NCBI RefSeq assembly: GCF_029211265.1
Contig: NZ_JARGEL010000032.1
Location: 1-64,000 of the forward strand
From: Extensimonas soli
Lineage (GTDB): Bacteria > Pseudomonadota > Gammaproteobacteria > Burkholderiales > Burkholderiaceae_C
Direction: 5' to 3'
DNA: 64,000 nucleotides
Shown: one piece after another, positions 38,086 through 48,734 of the stretch
Position numbering within the stretch: the first letter of the stretch is position 1
Layout: each line of letters begins with the position of its first letter
Made by a program: the position numbers and the translations under genes
The notes under the pieces: model-generated
What the model was told of the DNA's origin: nothing
The model's database searches: none
What the model saw: the letters and a program-made list of their open reading frames with translations, nothing else

Positions 38086-39387
38086 ATGGACATTCTCGTC
38101 ATCGGCGGCGGTGGCCGCGAGCACGCACTGGCCTGGAAGCTGCGCCAGTCGCCCAAGGCCGGCAAGATCTACGTCGCGCCGGGCAACGGCGGCACGGCGC
38201 TGGCTGGCCAGTTCGAAAACCTGCCCATCACCGACGTGCAGGCGCTGCGCGCCTGGGCGCAGGAGCACAAAATCGGCCTCACCGTGGTCGGCCCCGAGGC
38301 ACCGCTCGCGGCGGGCGTGGTCGATGAATTTCGCGCGCATGGCTTGCGCATCTTCGGCCCCACGCGCGCTGCGGCGCAGCTCGAGAGCTCCAAGGCTTTT
38401 TCCAAAGCCTTCATGCGCCGCCACGGCATCCCCACGGCCGACTACGACACCTTCACCGAGCCTGCACCTGCGCACGCCTTCATCGAACGGCTCGGCGCGC
38501 CCATCGTCGTCAAGGCCGATGGCCTGGCGGCGGGCAAGGGCGTGGTCGTGGCGCAGACGCTTGCCGAGGCGCACGCCGCGGTCGATTACATGCTGATCGA
38601 CAACAAATACGGCGTGCAGCACAACGCGGACGCCGAGGGCAAAGCGCAGCCGCGCGTGGTGATCGAAGAATTTTTGCCCGGCGAGGAGGCGAGCTTCATC
38701 GTGCTGTGCGATGGCAAAAACGTGCTTGCGCTTGCCACCAGCCAGGACCACAAACGCCTGCTCGACGGCGACCAGGGACCCAACACCGGCGGCATGGGCG
38801 CGTATTCGCCGGCGCCGGTCGTCACCGCCGACGTGCACGCGCGCGCGATGCGCGAAATCATCCTGCCCACCGTGCGCGGCATGGCCAAGGACGGCATCCC
38901 TTACACGGGCTTTCTGTACGCCGGTTTGATGATCGACGCGCAGGGTCGGCCCAAGACGCTCGAATTCAACTGCCGCATGGGCGACCCCGAAACGCAGCCC
39001 ATCATGATGCGCCTCAAAAGCGACCTGGTCGACGTGCTCGGCGCCGCCATCGACGGCAAGCTCGACCAGATCGAGCTGCAGTGGGACCGGCGCACGGCGC
39101 TGGGCGTGGTCATGGCCGCGCACGGCTACCCCGAGCAGCCGCGCAAGGGCGACGCGATCACCAGCCTGCCGCCCGATGCCGCGCTGGACGACGACGCCAT
39201 GGTGTTCCATGCGGGCACCGAATTGGTGGACGGCGTGCTGCGCACCAGCGGCGGGCGCGTGCTGTGCGTCACCGCGCTTGGCGACAGCCTGCGCCTGGCC
39301 CAGCAGCGCGCCTACGAGATCGTGCAGCGCATCCACTTCGACGGCGCGCAGTACCGGCGCGACATCGGCCACCGGGCGCTGAAATGA
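38086..39387 (+). CDS. purD: phosphoribosylamine-glycine ligase
   Basis: A 433-residue ATP-grasp enzyme of purine synthesis, making GAR. '[20 protein letters not shown]', '[18 protein letters not shown]', '[20 protein letters not shown]', '[20 protein letters not shown]' and '[20 protein letters not shown]' are all typical. The stop overlaps the hemF start (ATGA). Confidence 0.97.
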   Translation: MDILVIGGGGREHALAWKLRQSPKAGKIYVAPGNGGTALAGQFENLPITDVQALRAWAQEHKIGLTVVGPEAPLAAGVVDEFRAHGLRIFGPTRAAAQLESSKAFSKAFMRRHGIPTADYDTFTEPAPAHAFIERLGAPIVVKADGLAAGKGVVVAQTLAEAHAAVDYMLIDNKYGVQHNADAEGKAQPRVVIEEFLPGEEASFIVLCDGKNVLALATSQDHKRLLDGDQGPNTGGMGAYSPAPVVTADVHARAMREIILPTVRGMAKDGIPYTGFLYAGLMIDAQGRPKTLEFNCRMGDPETQPIMMRLKSDLVDVLGAAIDGKLDQIELQWDRRTALGVVMAAHGYPEQPRKGDAITSLPPDAALDDDAMVFHAGTELVDGVLRTSGGRVLCVTALGDSLRLAQQRAYEIVQRIHFDGAQYRRDIGHRALK

Positions 39388-40421
39388 GCGCGCAGCAAAC
39401 GGCTGCGCAGGCCCTCTCCATCGCCCAGGCCGACCAAGTCCCCCAGGTGCGCGCCTATCTGCTGGGCTTGCAGGCGCGCATCATGGACGCGCTCGATGCT
39501 ATCGAAGCAGAAGCTGCTTGCGCAGGACAGACGGGCGCCAAGAGCCTTATCGATCCTTGGAGCAAAGCGCCCGGCGAGCTGCTCCAGGGCGACGGCATCA
39601 CGCGCATCATCGAAGGCGGGCAGGTGTTCGAGCGCGCGGGTTGCGGGTTTTCGCATGTGCGCGGGCCGCGCCTGCCGCCCTCGGCCACGCAGCACCGGCC
39701 CGAGCTCGCGGGCGCGCCGTTCGAGGCCATGGGCGTGTCGCTGGTGTTCCACCCGCGCAACCCCTACGTGCCCACGGTGCACATGAACGTGCGCATGATC
39801 GCCGCCCGTCCACCCGACCAAGGCCCCGGCGCGCCCGCGCACTGCTGGTTCGGCGGCGGCATGGACTTGACGCCGTACTACGGCTTTCTCGAAGACGTCC
39901 AGCATTTCCACCGCTGCTGCCGCGACGCGCTGCAGCCCTTTGGTGCCGACAAGTACCCGCGCTTCAAGCAGTGGTGCGACGAATATTTTTACCTGCGCCA
40001 CCGCGGCGAGCAGCGCGGCGTGGGTGGTATTTTTTTCGACGACTTTGCCGAGCTCGGCTTTGCGCAAAGCCTGGCCCTGCTGCAGTCCGTGGGCGATGCG
40101 TTCCTGGGCGCCTACCTGCCCATCGTGCAGCGCCGCCGCCACACGCCCTGGGGCGAGCGCGAGCGCGCGTTCCAGCTCTACCGGCGCGGGCGCTACGTCG
40201 AATTCAATCTCGTGTGGGACCGCGGCACGCACTTCGGCCTGCAGTCGGGCGGGCGCACCGAGTCCATCCTGCTCTCGATGCCGCCGCTCGTGGCCTGGTC
40301 GTACCAACGTGAAGACGGCCCCGACACGCCCGAAGCGGCGCTCGTGCGCGACTTTTTGCAGCGGCGCGACTGGCTTGCCGAAGCGGGCGCCGCTGGCAGT
40401 ACGGCGATGCTCAAAAAATGA
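39384..40421 (+). CDS. hemF: oxygen-dependent coproporphyrinogen III oxidase
   Basis: A 345-residue heme biosynthesis enzyme. 'HMNVRMI', '[20 protein letters not shown]', '[13 protein letters not shown]', '[20 protein letters not shown]' and '[20 protein letters not shown]' are conserved. Near residues 36-52 ('[17 protein letters not shown]') there is extra sequence whose DNA (GCTATCGAAGCAGAAGCTGC) resembles the dispersed repeat. It starts within the purD stop. The nadD gene often found next in this family is missing. Confidence 0.95.
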   Translation: MSAQQTAAQALSIAQADQVPQVRAYLLGLQARIMDALDAIEAEAACAGQTGAKSLIDPWSKAPGELLQGDGITRIIEGGQVFERAGCGFSHVRGPRLPPSATQHRPELAGAPFEAMGVSLVFHPRNPYVPTVHMNVRMIAARPPDQGPGAPAHCWFGGGMDLTPYYGFLEDVQHFHRCCRDALQPFGADKYPRFKQWCDEYFYLRHRGEQRGVGGIFFDDFAELGFAQSLALLQSVGDAFLGAYLPIVQRRRHTPWGERERAFQLYRRGRYVEFNLVWDRGTHFGLQSGGRTESILLSMPPLVAWSYQREDGPDTPEAALVRDFLQRRDWLAEAGAAGSTAMLKK

Positions 40422-40470
40422 GAGCTGCTCGCGCTTGCTGCACCTGCACAAAAGGCCAAAAACACATGAA
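40421..40470 (+). repeat. dispersed repeat, copy 3 (after hemF)
   Basis: GAGAGCTGCTCGCGCTTGCTG followed by CACAAAAGGCC and ACATGAAATTT mirrors the order of elements in copies 1 and 2. The ATG in it opens only a 14-codon frame, with no known product. The remaining hemF-rsfS gap to 40582 holds nothing else I can support. Confidence 0.45.
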
Positions 40471-40582
40471 ATTTCCGAGCCGCCACCGTGGCGCCCGCAC
40501 GTCGATGTAGGGAACTCGCCTATGGCTGGCATGCGGCTTGCGGCTTAATATTTCGTCCATTTCCTTTGCCCACACCCTTCTG

Positions 40583-41401
40583 ATGAGCACCAATACCCTT
40601 TCGGAATCTGCCGCCAAAAAGAACATCACCAAGCTCCAGCGCGCCATCGTCGATGGCCTGGAGGATGTCAAGGCGCAGGACATACAAGTCTTCAACACGG
40701 CGGAACTCTCGCCGCTGTTCGAGCGCGTGATCGTGGCCTCGGGCACCTCGAACCGCCAGACCAAGGCGCTGGCCGCGAGCGTGCGCGACGCGGTGCGCGC
40801 GGCGGGCTTCGACAAGCCGCGCGTCGAGGGCGAGGACAACGGCGAGTGGATCATCGTCGATTGCGGCGCTGCCGTGGCGCACATCATGCAGCCCGCGATC
40901 CGCCAGTATTACCGGCTCGAAGACCTCTGGGGCGAGACGCCCGTGCGCCTGAAGCTCGGTGCCACCAAGCCCGTCAAACCCGCAAAGTCCGCCAAGGCCG
41001 CAAAGAAAACCGCCAAGCCTGCCCAGGCCGCAGCGCCCGAGGATGAAACTGCGGCAAAGAAGCCGGCCAAGCGCAGCAAGGCAGCCGTCGAGGAGGCTGG
41101 CACTGCTGTCCCGGCCGTGAAAAAATCTACGGCCAAAGAGCCTGTAGCCAAGAAAGCGTCAGCGCGGACAGCTACCAAAACCGCAGTCAAATCGGCAGCC
41201 CAAGCCGCCCCGAAAACGGCTGCAAAGACGGCCGCAAAAACAGCCGTGAAGAAGGCTGCGCAAAAGCTCGCCAAGGCGCCGGCCAAAACCCCGCGCAAAA
41301 CTTCCGCCAAGGCACCCGTGCAGACCATCGTCGTTGCGCCGCCCGCGCGCAAGAAGGCGGCCGCAAAAACGGCGGCCAAAAAAGCCCCAGCTTCCCGCTG
41401 A
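40583..41401 (+). CDS. rsfS: ribosomal silencing factor RsfS with long Lys/Ala-rich tail
   Basis: A 272-residue protein. Residues about 10-125 are the RsfS/Iojap domain ('LQRAIVDGLEDVKAQDIQVF', 'VIVASGTSNRQTKALAASVR', 'EWIIVDCGAAVAHIMQPAIR', 'YYRLEDLWG'), which binds L14 and blocks subunit joining in starved cells. Residues about 130-272 are a repetitive Lys/Ala/Pro/Thr tail like histone H1 or PhaF-type tails, about doubling the usual length. The ATG at 40583 is chosen over 40538 by homology. rlmH follows 17 bases later. Confidence 0.93.
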   Translation: MSTNTLSESAAKKNITKLQRAIVDGLEDVKAQDIQVFNTAELSPLFERVIVASGTSNRQTKALAASVRDAVRAAGFDKPRVEGEDNGEWIIVDCGAAVAHIMQPAIRQYYRLEDLWGETPVRLKLGATKPVKPAKSAKAAKKTAKPAQAAAPEDETAAKKPAKRSKAAVEEAGTAVPAVKKSTAKEPVAKKASARTATKTAVKSAAQAAPKTAAKTAAKTAVKKAAQKLAKAPAKTPRKTSAKAPVQTIVVAPPARKKAAAKTAAKKAPASR

Positions 41402-41418
41402 GCTGACGCACGCAGGCC

Positions 41419-41886
41419 ATGAAGCTGCTGATCGTGGCCGTGGGCCAGCGGGTGCCCGACTGGGCGCAGACGGCTTACGAGGACTATGCCAAGCGCTTTC
41501 CGCCCGAGCTCAAGGTCGAGCTCAAGACCGTCAAGACCGAGCCGCGCGGCAGCAAAAGCCTGCAAACTCTGCAAGCCGCCGAGCGCGCACGCATCGAAGC
41601 CGCGCTGCCGCGTAGTGCGCATGTGGTGGTGCTCGACGAGCGCGGCGCGCGCCTCACCACGCCGGCGCTGGCCGAGCGGCTGCGCAGCTGGCAGCAAGCG
41701 GGCGACGACGTGGCGCTCTTGATCGGCGGGCCCGACGGGCTGGACCCGGCACTGCGCGCCGCGGCGCACGAGAGCCTGCGGCTGTCCGACCTGACGCTGC
41801 CGCACGCTTTGGTGCGCGTGCTGTTGATCGAGCAGCTCTATCGCGCCTGGTCCATCAACGCGGGCCATCCGTACCACCGGGCCTGA
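41419..41886 (+). CDS. rlmH: 23S rRNA (pseudouridine-1915-N3) methyltransferase
   Basis: A 155-residue SPOUT methyltransferase. '[20 protein letters not shown]', the SAM-binding '[15 protein letters not shown]', and the C-terminal '[20 protein letters not shown]' with 'HPYHR' are typical. It acts on helix 69 of assembled 70S ribosomes and is commonly paired with rsfS, as here. Confidence 0.96.
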   Translation: MKLLIVAVGQRVPDWAQTAYEDYAKRFPPELKVELKTVKTEPRGSKSLQTLQAAERARIEAALPRSAHVVVLDERGARLTTPALAERLRSWQQAGDDVALLIGGPDGLDPALRAAAHESLRLSDLTLPHALVRVLLIEQLYRAWSINAGHPYHRA

Positions 41887-42000
41887 CGTGCTCGGGCATG
41901 ATGGGGGTGGCCGCGCCACCGCAGATTGCTATGGAGTTTGTATCTGCTCGCGCTGGCAGCGCAAGCGCAAATGGCATATTTCTTTCATAATTTGGCAGCC
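41887..42000 (+). repeat. rlmH-maf spacer with a degenerate dispersed repeat
   Basis: About 114 bases. GCTATGGAGTTTGTATCTGC, then TCGCGCTGGCAGCGCAAGCG and AAATGGCATATTTCTTTCAT follow the element order of the repeat copies with more mismatches. No gene is seen. Confidence 0.35.
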
Positions 42001-42651
42001 ATGTCCGCCTTCATCTACCTTGCCTCGCAAAGCCCGCGCCGCAGCCAGTTGCTCAGCCAGATCGGCGTGCGCCATGCACTGCTGCTGCCCCAAACCGCGG
42101 GCGCTGACGACACCGTCGGGCAGGTGGCTGATGACCTCGTCGAAGACGCCGAAGCGCTCGAAGCCGTGCGTCCCGGCGAGGCGCCCGCCCGCTACGTGCA
42201 GCGCGTGACGGCGCTCAAGCTCGACGCCGCCGTGGCGCGGCATGCGCGCCGCGGCCTGCCCGCAGCGCCGATTCTGTGCGCCGACACCACTGTCGCGCTC
42301 GGGCGCAGCATCTTTGGCAAGCCCGCCGACGCAGCCGAGGCCGCGCGCATGCTCGCCGCGCTCTCGGGCAGGGTGCACCGCGTGCTCACGGCCGTGGCGC
42401 TGCAGGCCGGGCCCCGGCGCCTTGCGGCGCTGTCGGTCTCGCGCGTGCGTTTTGCCGCCATGACGCCGGCGCAGATCACCGCCTACGTGGCCAGCGGCGA
42501 ACCGCTGGGCAAGGCCGGGGCCTATGGCATCCAGGGGTCCATCGCCCAATACGTGGAGAACCTGAACGGCAGCTACAGCGGCATCATGGGGCTGCCGCTG
42601 TATGAGACGGCGCGGTTGCTGCGCGCCGTGGGCGTGCTGCGCGACCACTGA
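42001..42651 (+). CDS. maf: Maf-like nucleoside triphosphate pyrophosphatase
   Basis: A 216-residue Maf protein with 'YLASQSPRRSQLLSQIGVRH', 'ADTTVALGRSIFGKPADAAE', 'ALSGRVHRVLTAVAL' and 'EPLGKAGAYGIQGSIAQYVE'. Maf proteins hydrolyse dTTP, UTP or modified nucleotides. The ATG at 42001 fits the family start. Its stop is immediately followed by the convergent stop of the Dnr-like pseudogene. Confidence 0.93.
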   Translation: MSAFIYLASQSPRRSQLLSQIGVRHALLLPQTAGADDTVGQVADDLVEDAEALEAVRPGEAPARYVQRVTALKLDAAVARHARRGLPAAPILCADTTVALGRSIFGKPADAAEAARMLAALSGRVHRVLTAVALQAGPRRLAALSVSRVRFAAMTPAQITAYVASGEPLGKAGAYGIQGSIAQYVENLNGSYSGIMGLPLYETARLLRAVGVLRDH

Positions 42652-43404
42652 TCACTGGTAGTTCGCAAGCCGTTCGACGTCAGGGATGTGGATCTCGCGC
42701 TTGTCGATGCGGATCAGCCCGGCGGCTTCCAGTTCGTGCAGCACGCGCGAGAAATACTCGGGCGTGATCGACAGGAGCGAGGCGATGGTGGCCTTGCTCA
42801 CCGGCAACGACACCTGCAGCGCCACGGCCTCTTTGCGCGCGGTGAGGCACGGCGCCGCACGGCCGGCGCTGGCGAGGGCCAGCGCTGCGGCGTCTTCGGC
42901 ATTCTCTGGCAGCGAGCGCAGCAGGTAGCCGATCACGCGCTGCATGCCGTTGTGCAGTGCATAGGTCTGCACGTCGTGCACCAGGCCGTGCAGGCGGCGC
43001 GAGATGCCCGCCAGCATGCGCATGGCAAAGCGCGGGTCGCTCTCGATCTCCTGCACCACGGCGGCCTTGCCCACGCTCAGCAGCAAGGTGTCGGCCAGGG
43101 CCTGGGCGTTGATGATTTAGGGCTTGTCGGTGAACATCAGCGCCTCGGCGAAGCTCATGCCGGGGCCCACGAGCTCTATGACCTTCTCCTGCCCGGCGGA
43201 AGAGATGGCGAACAGCTTGACCTGCCCCATGACGGTGACGTGGAACTCCTTGCAGGGGGTGCCCACGCGAAACACGTCATCGCCGCGTGCATAGCGCCGC
43301 AGGCGACAGCCCGCAGCCAGTCGCTGCAGTTCGGCAGGGGTCATTTCCTGGAACAAGGGCAGGGCCGCAAGATAGCGCGGGATGTCGAATTGCTGGATGT
43401 CCAT
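42652..43404 (-). pseudogene. Crp/Fnr-family (Dnr-like) regulator interrupted by an in-frame TAA
   Basis: Both parts are in one frame separated by a single TAA at 43117-43119. The upstream part ('DIPRYLAALPLFQEMTPAEL', 'GQVKLFAISSAGQEKVIELV', 'MSFAEALMFTDKP') is a cAMP-binding-like domain. The downstream part ('IINAQALADTLLLSVGKAAV', 'RRLHGLVHDVQTYALHNGMQ', 'SLPVSKATIASLLSITPEYF') is the dimerisation helix and HTH. By family pattern the missing residue after 'DKP' should be Tyr, one base from TAA. It lacks an N-terminal Fe-S cysteine cluster, as in Dnr/Nnr. It lies downstream of norD. It may be a true loss, a strain polymorphism or a sequencing error. Confidence 0.8.
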
Positions 43405-43452
43405 GGACTGGCTTGGGTGGGTACTTAAAGTGGAATTATGAATGACTCTTTG

Positions 43453-43466
43453 ATTTCTGCAGAAAT
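43453..43466. promoter_or_regulatory. palindrome upstream of the Dnr-like regulator
   Basis: ATTTCTGCAGAAAT is a perfect 14-base palindrome about 50 bases upstream of the regulator start, in an A+T-richer stretch. It could be an operator; it overlaps a TTGAT half-site at 43450-43454 but is not a full Fnr box. Confidence 0.4.
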
Positions 43467-43565
43467 TCTGTATCCCGCATGTAGCAATCGCATGACATCC
43501 CCACGGGCGCGTGCCCGTTTGCCGTGGCGCTGTCTGCTGCAAGCGCTGGAGCAGGGAAGTGCCGC

Positions 43566-43589
43566 GTCAGCGTGTCAGCGTGTCAGCGC
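43566..43589. repeat. three tandem 8-mers across the norD stop
   Basis: GTCAGCGT is repeated three times (the last is GTCAGCGC) and spans the norD stop codon, so slippage here would change the C-terminus of NorD. Confidence 0.6.
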
Positions 43590-45395
43590 AGCATAAGCAG
43601 CGGCCAGGCGGCGCACCAGGTCTTGCGGGCGGTGTACCAGTGCGTAGCCGGCAGAGCCGAACAGGTAGGGCAGGTAGTCGTGTGCCTGCGCGTCTATGGT
43701 GACGCAAAACGGCGTCAGCCCGGCCGTGCGCGCGGCGTGCACGGCGTGGCGCGTGTCTTCGAGGCCATAGCGGCCTTCGTACTGGTCCAGGTCGTTGGGC
43801 TTGCCGTCGGTCAGCAGCAGCAGGCGTAGGCGCTCGGGGCGCGCGGCCAGCTGCACTGTGGCGTGGCGGATGGCCGCGCCCATGCGGGTGTAGTAGCCGG
43901 GTTTGATGGCCCCGACGCGGTCGCGCGTGCGCGCGTTCCAGGCCTCGTCAAAGCTTTTGAGCTGGTGGATGCGCACGTTCTGCCGCCGCACTGACGAGAA
44001 GCCCAGCATCTCGAACGGGTCGCCGCTGGCAGACAGCGCCTCGCCGAACACGTACAGCGCGTCGCGGATCACGTCGATCACGCGCGCGTTTTGCGTGGCG
44101 TAGGCGTCGGTGGAAAGCGACAGGTCGGCCAGCAGCAGCGTCGCCAGGCTGCGCTCGCTGCGCACGCGCCGGCTGAACACCGCCGGCGTTGCGCTGTGCG
44201 GCGCGGCCGCAGCGTCGACGCGGTGCCGCACCCAAGCGTCAAGGTCCAGCTCTTCGCCCTCGGGCTGGGCGTGCAGGTGCCCCATGCCGCCGCGCAGCAC
44301 CTCCATGCGCCGGCGCACGCGCCGGGCCGTCACGCGCAGCGCGGGCGGGGGGCAAAAGGGTGCCGGATCGACGGGCACCAGAGTCTGCAGCGCGCAGTGC
44401 TCGGCGATCAGCTGGCCGCGCCGCCAGTCCCATTCGGGCAGGCGGATGCCGGGGCCCAGTGGCCGGTCATCGGCCGCGGCGCTGGGCAGGTCCAGGTCGA
44501 ACTTCACGCGCGAAGCGGTGGTCTGGCCGTCGGGCGCGATGGCGAGCAGGTCCATGTCGTTTGCCGCGGCCAGGGCGTTGCCGTCGTCGTCATCGTCGCT
44601 CGCGCGGTTGACCTTGACGAATTCGCCCCACGAGAAGATGGATTCAGCACGGAAAAACATCAGCAAGGGCGCCTTGTCGCGTTCGTCGGCCACGGCCTGG
44701 GCGCGGCGGCGGCGCGGGTCTTGCTTGCTGGCGGGGCGCTCGGCGTGGGCCCCTGCGGGGTCGGGTCTGCACGCCGCTGGTGCCACCGTGGCGGCGGCGG
44801 TGTCCAGCCAGAGCCAGACCGGCGCCACTTCTTCGGGGCGCACGTCGGCGGCGGTGTCGCTTTCTCGGTCCTTCAGCGCACGCCGCACCATGTGTTCGGC
44901 CTCGGCCGCGCGGCCGCGCAGGCCCGAGGGATCAGGGCGCAGCGCGCATTCCGCGGCCAGCAGCTGCCGGTAGCGCCCGGCCAGGCCCGGAAAGGTGGCC
45001 AGCGCGCGCTGCGTGGCGCGCCGGTTGTCGGCGATCCAGTCGCCCGTGGGCGCGATGTGCGCGGCCAGCGCCGCCAGCCAGAGGTAGAGCGCGCGGTTCA
45101 GCGCGGCGTCCGCATGCACCGCGATGCGCGGCGGCAGCGACAGCACCTCGGGTTCGAGCCGACCGGTGGCCGCGTGCGTGCCGGTGCCCGCCACGCGCTC
45201 GAGCCAGTGGCGCGCGCCGCCCACCTTGCGCGCGCCAGCCGGCGCCACGCGCACGGCGGCGGCGCCGCCCGCCGCGCGGAACATCAGCGTGATGCTGCGC
45301 TGCACCTCGCCCAGTTCCACCGCGGCGTTTTCGTGTTGCCGTTGCGCGGCGCGGCGGATGAAGCGGTCCCACTGTTTGCCTACCCACTCTTCCAT
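43575..45395 (-). CDS. norD: nitric oxide reductase activation protein NorD
   Basis: A 606-residue protein with a C-terminal von Willebrand A domain: 'LLLADLSLSTDAY' (MIDAS-like DxSxS), 'TRMGAAIRHATVQLA' and 'LLLLTDGKPNDLDQYEGRYG'. The N-terminal half is variable and Ala/Arg-rich. NorD acts with the AAA+ ATPase NorQ to insert or activate the non-heme iron in NorB. It follows the 4Fe-4S protein gene by one base and ends the nor operon before the broken regulator. Confidence 0.93.
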   Translation of the reverse strand: MEEWVGKQWDRFIRRAAQRQHENAAVELGEVQRSITLMFRAAGGAAAVRVAPAGARKVGGARHWLERVAGTGTHAATGRLEPEVLSLPPRIAVHADAALNRALYLWLAALAAHIAPTGDWIADNRRATQRALATFPGLAGRYRQLLAAECALRPDPSGLRGRAAEAEHMVRRALKDRESDTAADVRPEEVAPVWLWLDTAAATVAPAACRPDPAGAHAERPASKQDPRRRRAQAVADERDKAPLLMFFRAESIFSWGEFVKVNRASDDDDDGNALAAANDMDLLAIAPDGQTTASRVKFDLDLPSAAADDRPLGPGIRLPEWDWRRGQLIAEHCALQTLVPVDPAPFCPPPALRVTARRVRRRMEVLRGGMGHLHAQPEGEELDLDAWVRHRVDAAAAPHSATPAVFSRRVRSERSLATLLLADLSLSTDAYATQNARVIDVIRDALYVFGEALSASGDPFEMLGFSSVRRQNVRIHQLKSFDEAWNARTRDRVGAIKPGYYTRMGAAIRHATVQLAARPERLRLLLLTDGKPNDLDQYEGRYGLEDTRHAVHAARTAGLTPFCVTIDAQAHDYLPYLFGSAGYALVHRPQDLVRRLAAAYAALTR

Positions 45396-45396
45396 C

Positions 45397-46359
45397 TCAG
45401 GACTCTCCTTCGCGCAGGGCGGCGGCCTCTTTTTCGGCCTTGCGCTGGCGCAGCGTTTCGCGCACGGCGTCTGCGCCTATCTTCCATTCGAGCAGGGGCT
45501 CGTGTCCCTGATTGCTGCAAGTTTGCGAGCACGCATCGAGGCACTGGCCGCATTGCACGCAGGAAAACATCATGCGTTTGATGTTGCGCGGGTGCAGCCG
45601 CATGGGGCAGCCGTTGTCGCAGGCCGACCCTTGCGGAAATGCCGCGGTGCTGCAGCTGCGGCAGGCGCGCGCATGGTCGCGGTCGAACGCGACCACCATG
45701 CCCTTGGGGTTGGCCATCCAGGCCAGACTCTGAAACAGGCCGACCGCGCAACCGAAGCGGCAAAACAGATGGCGCGCAAAGGCGAACTCGAGCGTGAACA
45801 CCACCGTGGCGGCGACCAGAAAGCGCGTGGGGTTGGGCGCCAGCTTGCCCGTGCGCAAACCACTCCAGACCTCGGACGGCGGCAGCAGGTAGGAAAGCAG
45901 CGTGACGGCCCAGAGAAAGCCAAACACCAGGCACAGGCCGAAGAACACCGGCCACCAGCGTGCCGCGGGCTGCACGCCCGCGCGCGGGGTGCGGTGCTTG
46001 TCCCACAGGCTGAGCTTGCCGCAGGCGCGCTGCAGCGTGGCGTTGAGCGTTTCCACCAGCGTGAAGTGCGGGCACAGCCAGCCACAGTAAAGGCGCCCGT
46101 AGCGCCAGGCCACGGCGAGAAAGGCGGCGACCAGCGCGATCACCGGCACGAAGGCGCGCAGCACAATCTGCACTGCCGCCTGGTTGGCGCTGATCTGACC
46201 GGCCTTGAAGGCGTCGATACCCAGGCTCCAGCGCTGGCCGAGGAACCACAGCTGCGTCTCGTGCACGTCAAAGCGCAGCAGGTTCAGCGCAGGGGCCAGC
46301 AGAAACAGGGCGAAGAAGCCCAGCTGGAACAAAAGGCGGCGGCGTTGCAGCGCTGGCAT
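45397..46359 (-). CDS. polyferredoxin-like 4Fe-4S membrane protein of the nor operon
   Basis: A 320-residue protein related to NapH/CcoG/NosR C-terminal regions. Several membrane helices, 'YCGWLCPH' and 'LFCRFGCAVG' motifs at helix ends, then two 4Fe-4S-type cysteine groups ('ACRSCSTAAF...ACDNGCPM' and 'SCVQCGQCLDACSQTC'). It probably passes electrons or assists metal-centre assembly for NO reductase; the exact role is unknown. ATG 46359 is used; a TTG at 46398 overlapping the norQ stop (TTGA) is an attractive alternative, because a TTGA junction also occurs at nirN-norE. Confidence 0.85.
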   Translation of the reverse strand: MPALQRRRLLFQLGFFALFLLAPALNLLRFDVHETQLWFLGQRWSLGIDAFKAGQISANQAAVQIVLRAFVPVIALVAAFLAVAWRYGRLYCGWLCPHFTLVETLNATLQRACGKLSLWDKHRTPRAGVQPAARWWPVFFGLCLVFGFLWAVTLLSYLLPPSEVWSGLRTGKLAPNPTRFLVAATVVFTLEFAFARHLFCRFGCAVGLFQSLAWMANPKGMVVAFDRDHARACRSCSTAAFPQGSACDNGCPMRLHPRNIKRMMFSCVQCGQCLDACSQTCSNQGHEPLLEWKIGADAVRETLRQRKAEKEAAALREGES

Positions 46360-46394
46360 GAGGAGGAGGGCAGTGCTGCCGCCGCGGGGAAGTG

Positions 46395-47207
46395 TCAAGC
46401 AGCGTTGCCCAGCACCGCCTGCACCACGTCGTCGAGCGCGGCGGCGGTCTCCAGGTCGTCGGTCAGCGCGTCCACGATGGCCGCGCGGCAGGCCGCGTAC
46501 AGCGGCAGGCCGCTGGCCACGAGCCGGCCCGCCATTACGAGCAGGCGCGTGCTTGCGGTCTCTTCGAGGTCGTGGTCGGTCAGGCGGCGCAGCGACTGGG
46601 CCAGCTGGACCAGCTGCGCTGCCGCGGCGGGATCGACACCCGCCTCGGCCGCGACGATGCGGCGCTCCACCTCGGGCGCCGGGTAGTCGAAACTCAGCGC
46701 AATGAAGCGCTGGCGCGTGCTGGGCTTGAGGCTTTTGAGCAGGTTCTGGTAGCCGGGGTTGTAGCTGACCACCAGCATGAAGCCCGGTGGCGCAGCCAGC
46801 TGCTCGCCGGTGCGCTCTATGGGCAGCACGCGGCGGTCGTCGGCCAGTGGGTGCAGCACCACGGTGGTGTCCTTGCGCGCCTCGACCACCTCGTCGAGGT
46901 AGCAGATCGCGCCGCTGCGCACCGCGCGCGCCAGCGGCCCGTCGGCCCACACCGTGCCCTGCGCACTGATCAGGTGCCGGCCGACCAGGTCGGCCGCGCT
47001 CAGGTCGTCGTGGCAGCTCACGGTGATGAGCGGGCGGCCCAGGCGCGCAGCCATGTGCTCGACGAAGCGCGTCTTGCCGCAACCCGTGGGCCCCTTGATC
47101 AGCACCGGCAGGCGCTGGCGGAAGGCATGCTCGAAGAGCGCAACCTCGCCCGCCTGCTCGACATAAAACGGCGCGTCCATGAGGTGCGGCTGTTCACTGT
47201 GATCCAT
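46395..47207 (-). CDS. norQ: MoxR-type AAA+ ATPase NorQ (CbbQ/NirQ family)
   Basis: A 270-residue AAA+ chaperone ATPase. Walker A 'GPTGCGKT' is at 39-46, Walker B-like 'AICYLDEVVEARKDTTVVLH', the sensor 'GFMLVVSYNPGYQ' and a C-terminal CbbQ domain 'TDHDLEETASTRLLVMAGRL'. With NorD it activates the NorCB complex. It lies 45 bases downstream of norB. Confidence 0.95.
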   Translation of the reverse strand: MDHSEQPHLMDAPFYVEQAGEVALFEHAFRQRLPVLIKGPTGCGKTRFVEHMAARLGRPLITVSCHDDLSAADLVGRHLISAQGTVWADGPLARAVRSGAICYLDEVVEARKDTTVVLHPLADDRRVLPIERTGEQLAAPPGFMLVVSYNPGYQNLLKSLKPSTRQRFIALSFDYPAPEVERRIVAAEAGVDPAAAAQLVQLAQSLRRLTDHDLEETASTRLLVMAGRLVASGLPLYAACRAAIVDALTDDLETAAALDDVVQAVLGNAA

Positions 47208-47252
47208 GGCAGATTCCTTGCTGCATCGGATGCTGCAGGTGCATCGGGCGCA

Positions 47253-48734
<1,482 letters not shown>

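Noticed and set aside
42652-43542. Two separate small genes in place of one broken regulator
   Set aside because: Both pieces are in the same frame and together give one full-length Crp/Fnr protein; a single TAA divides them.
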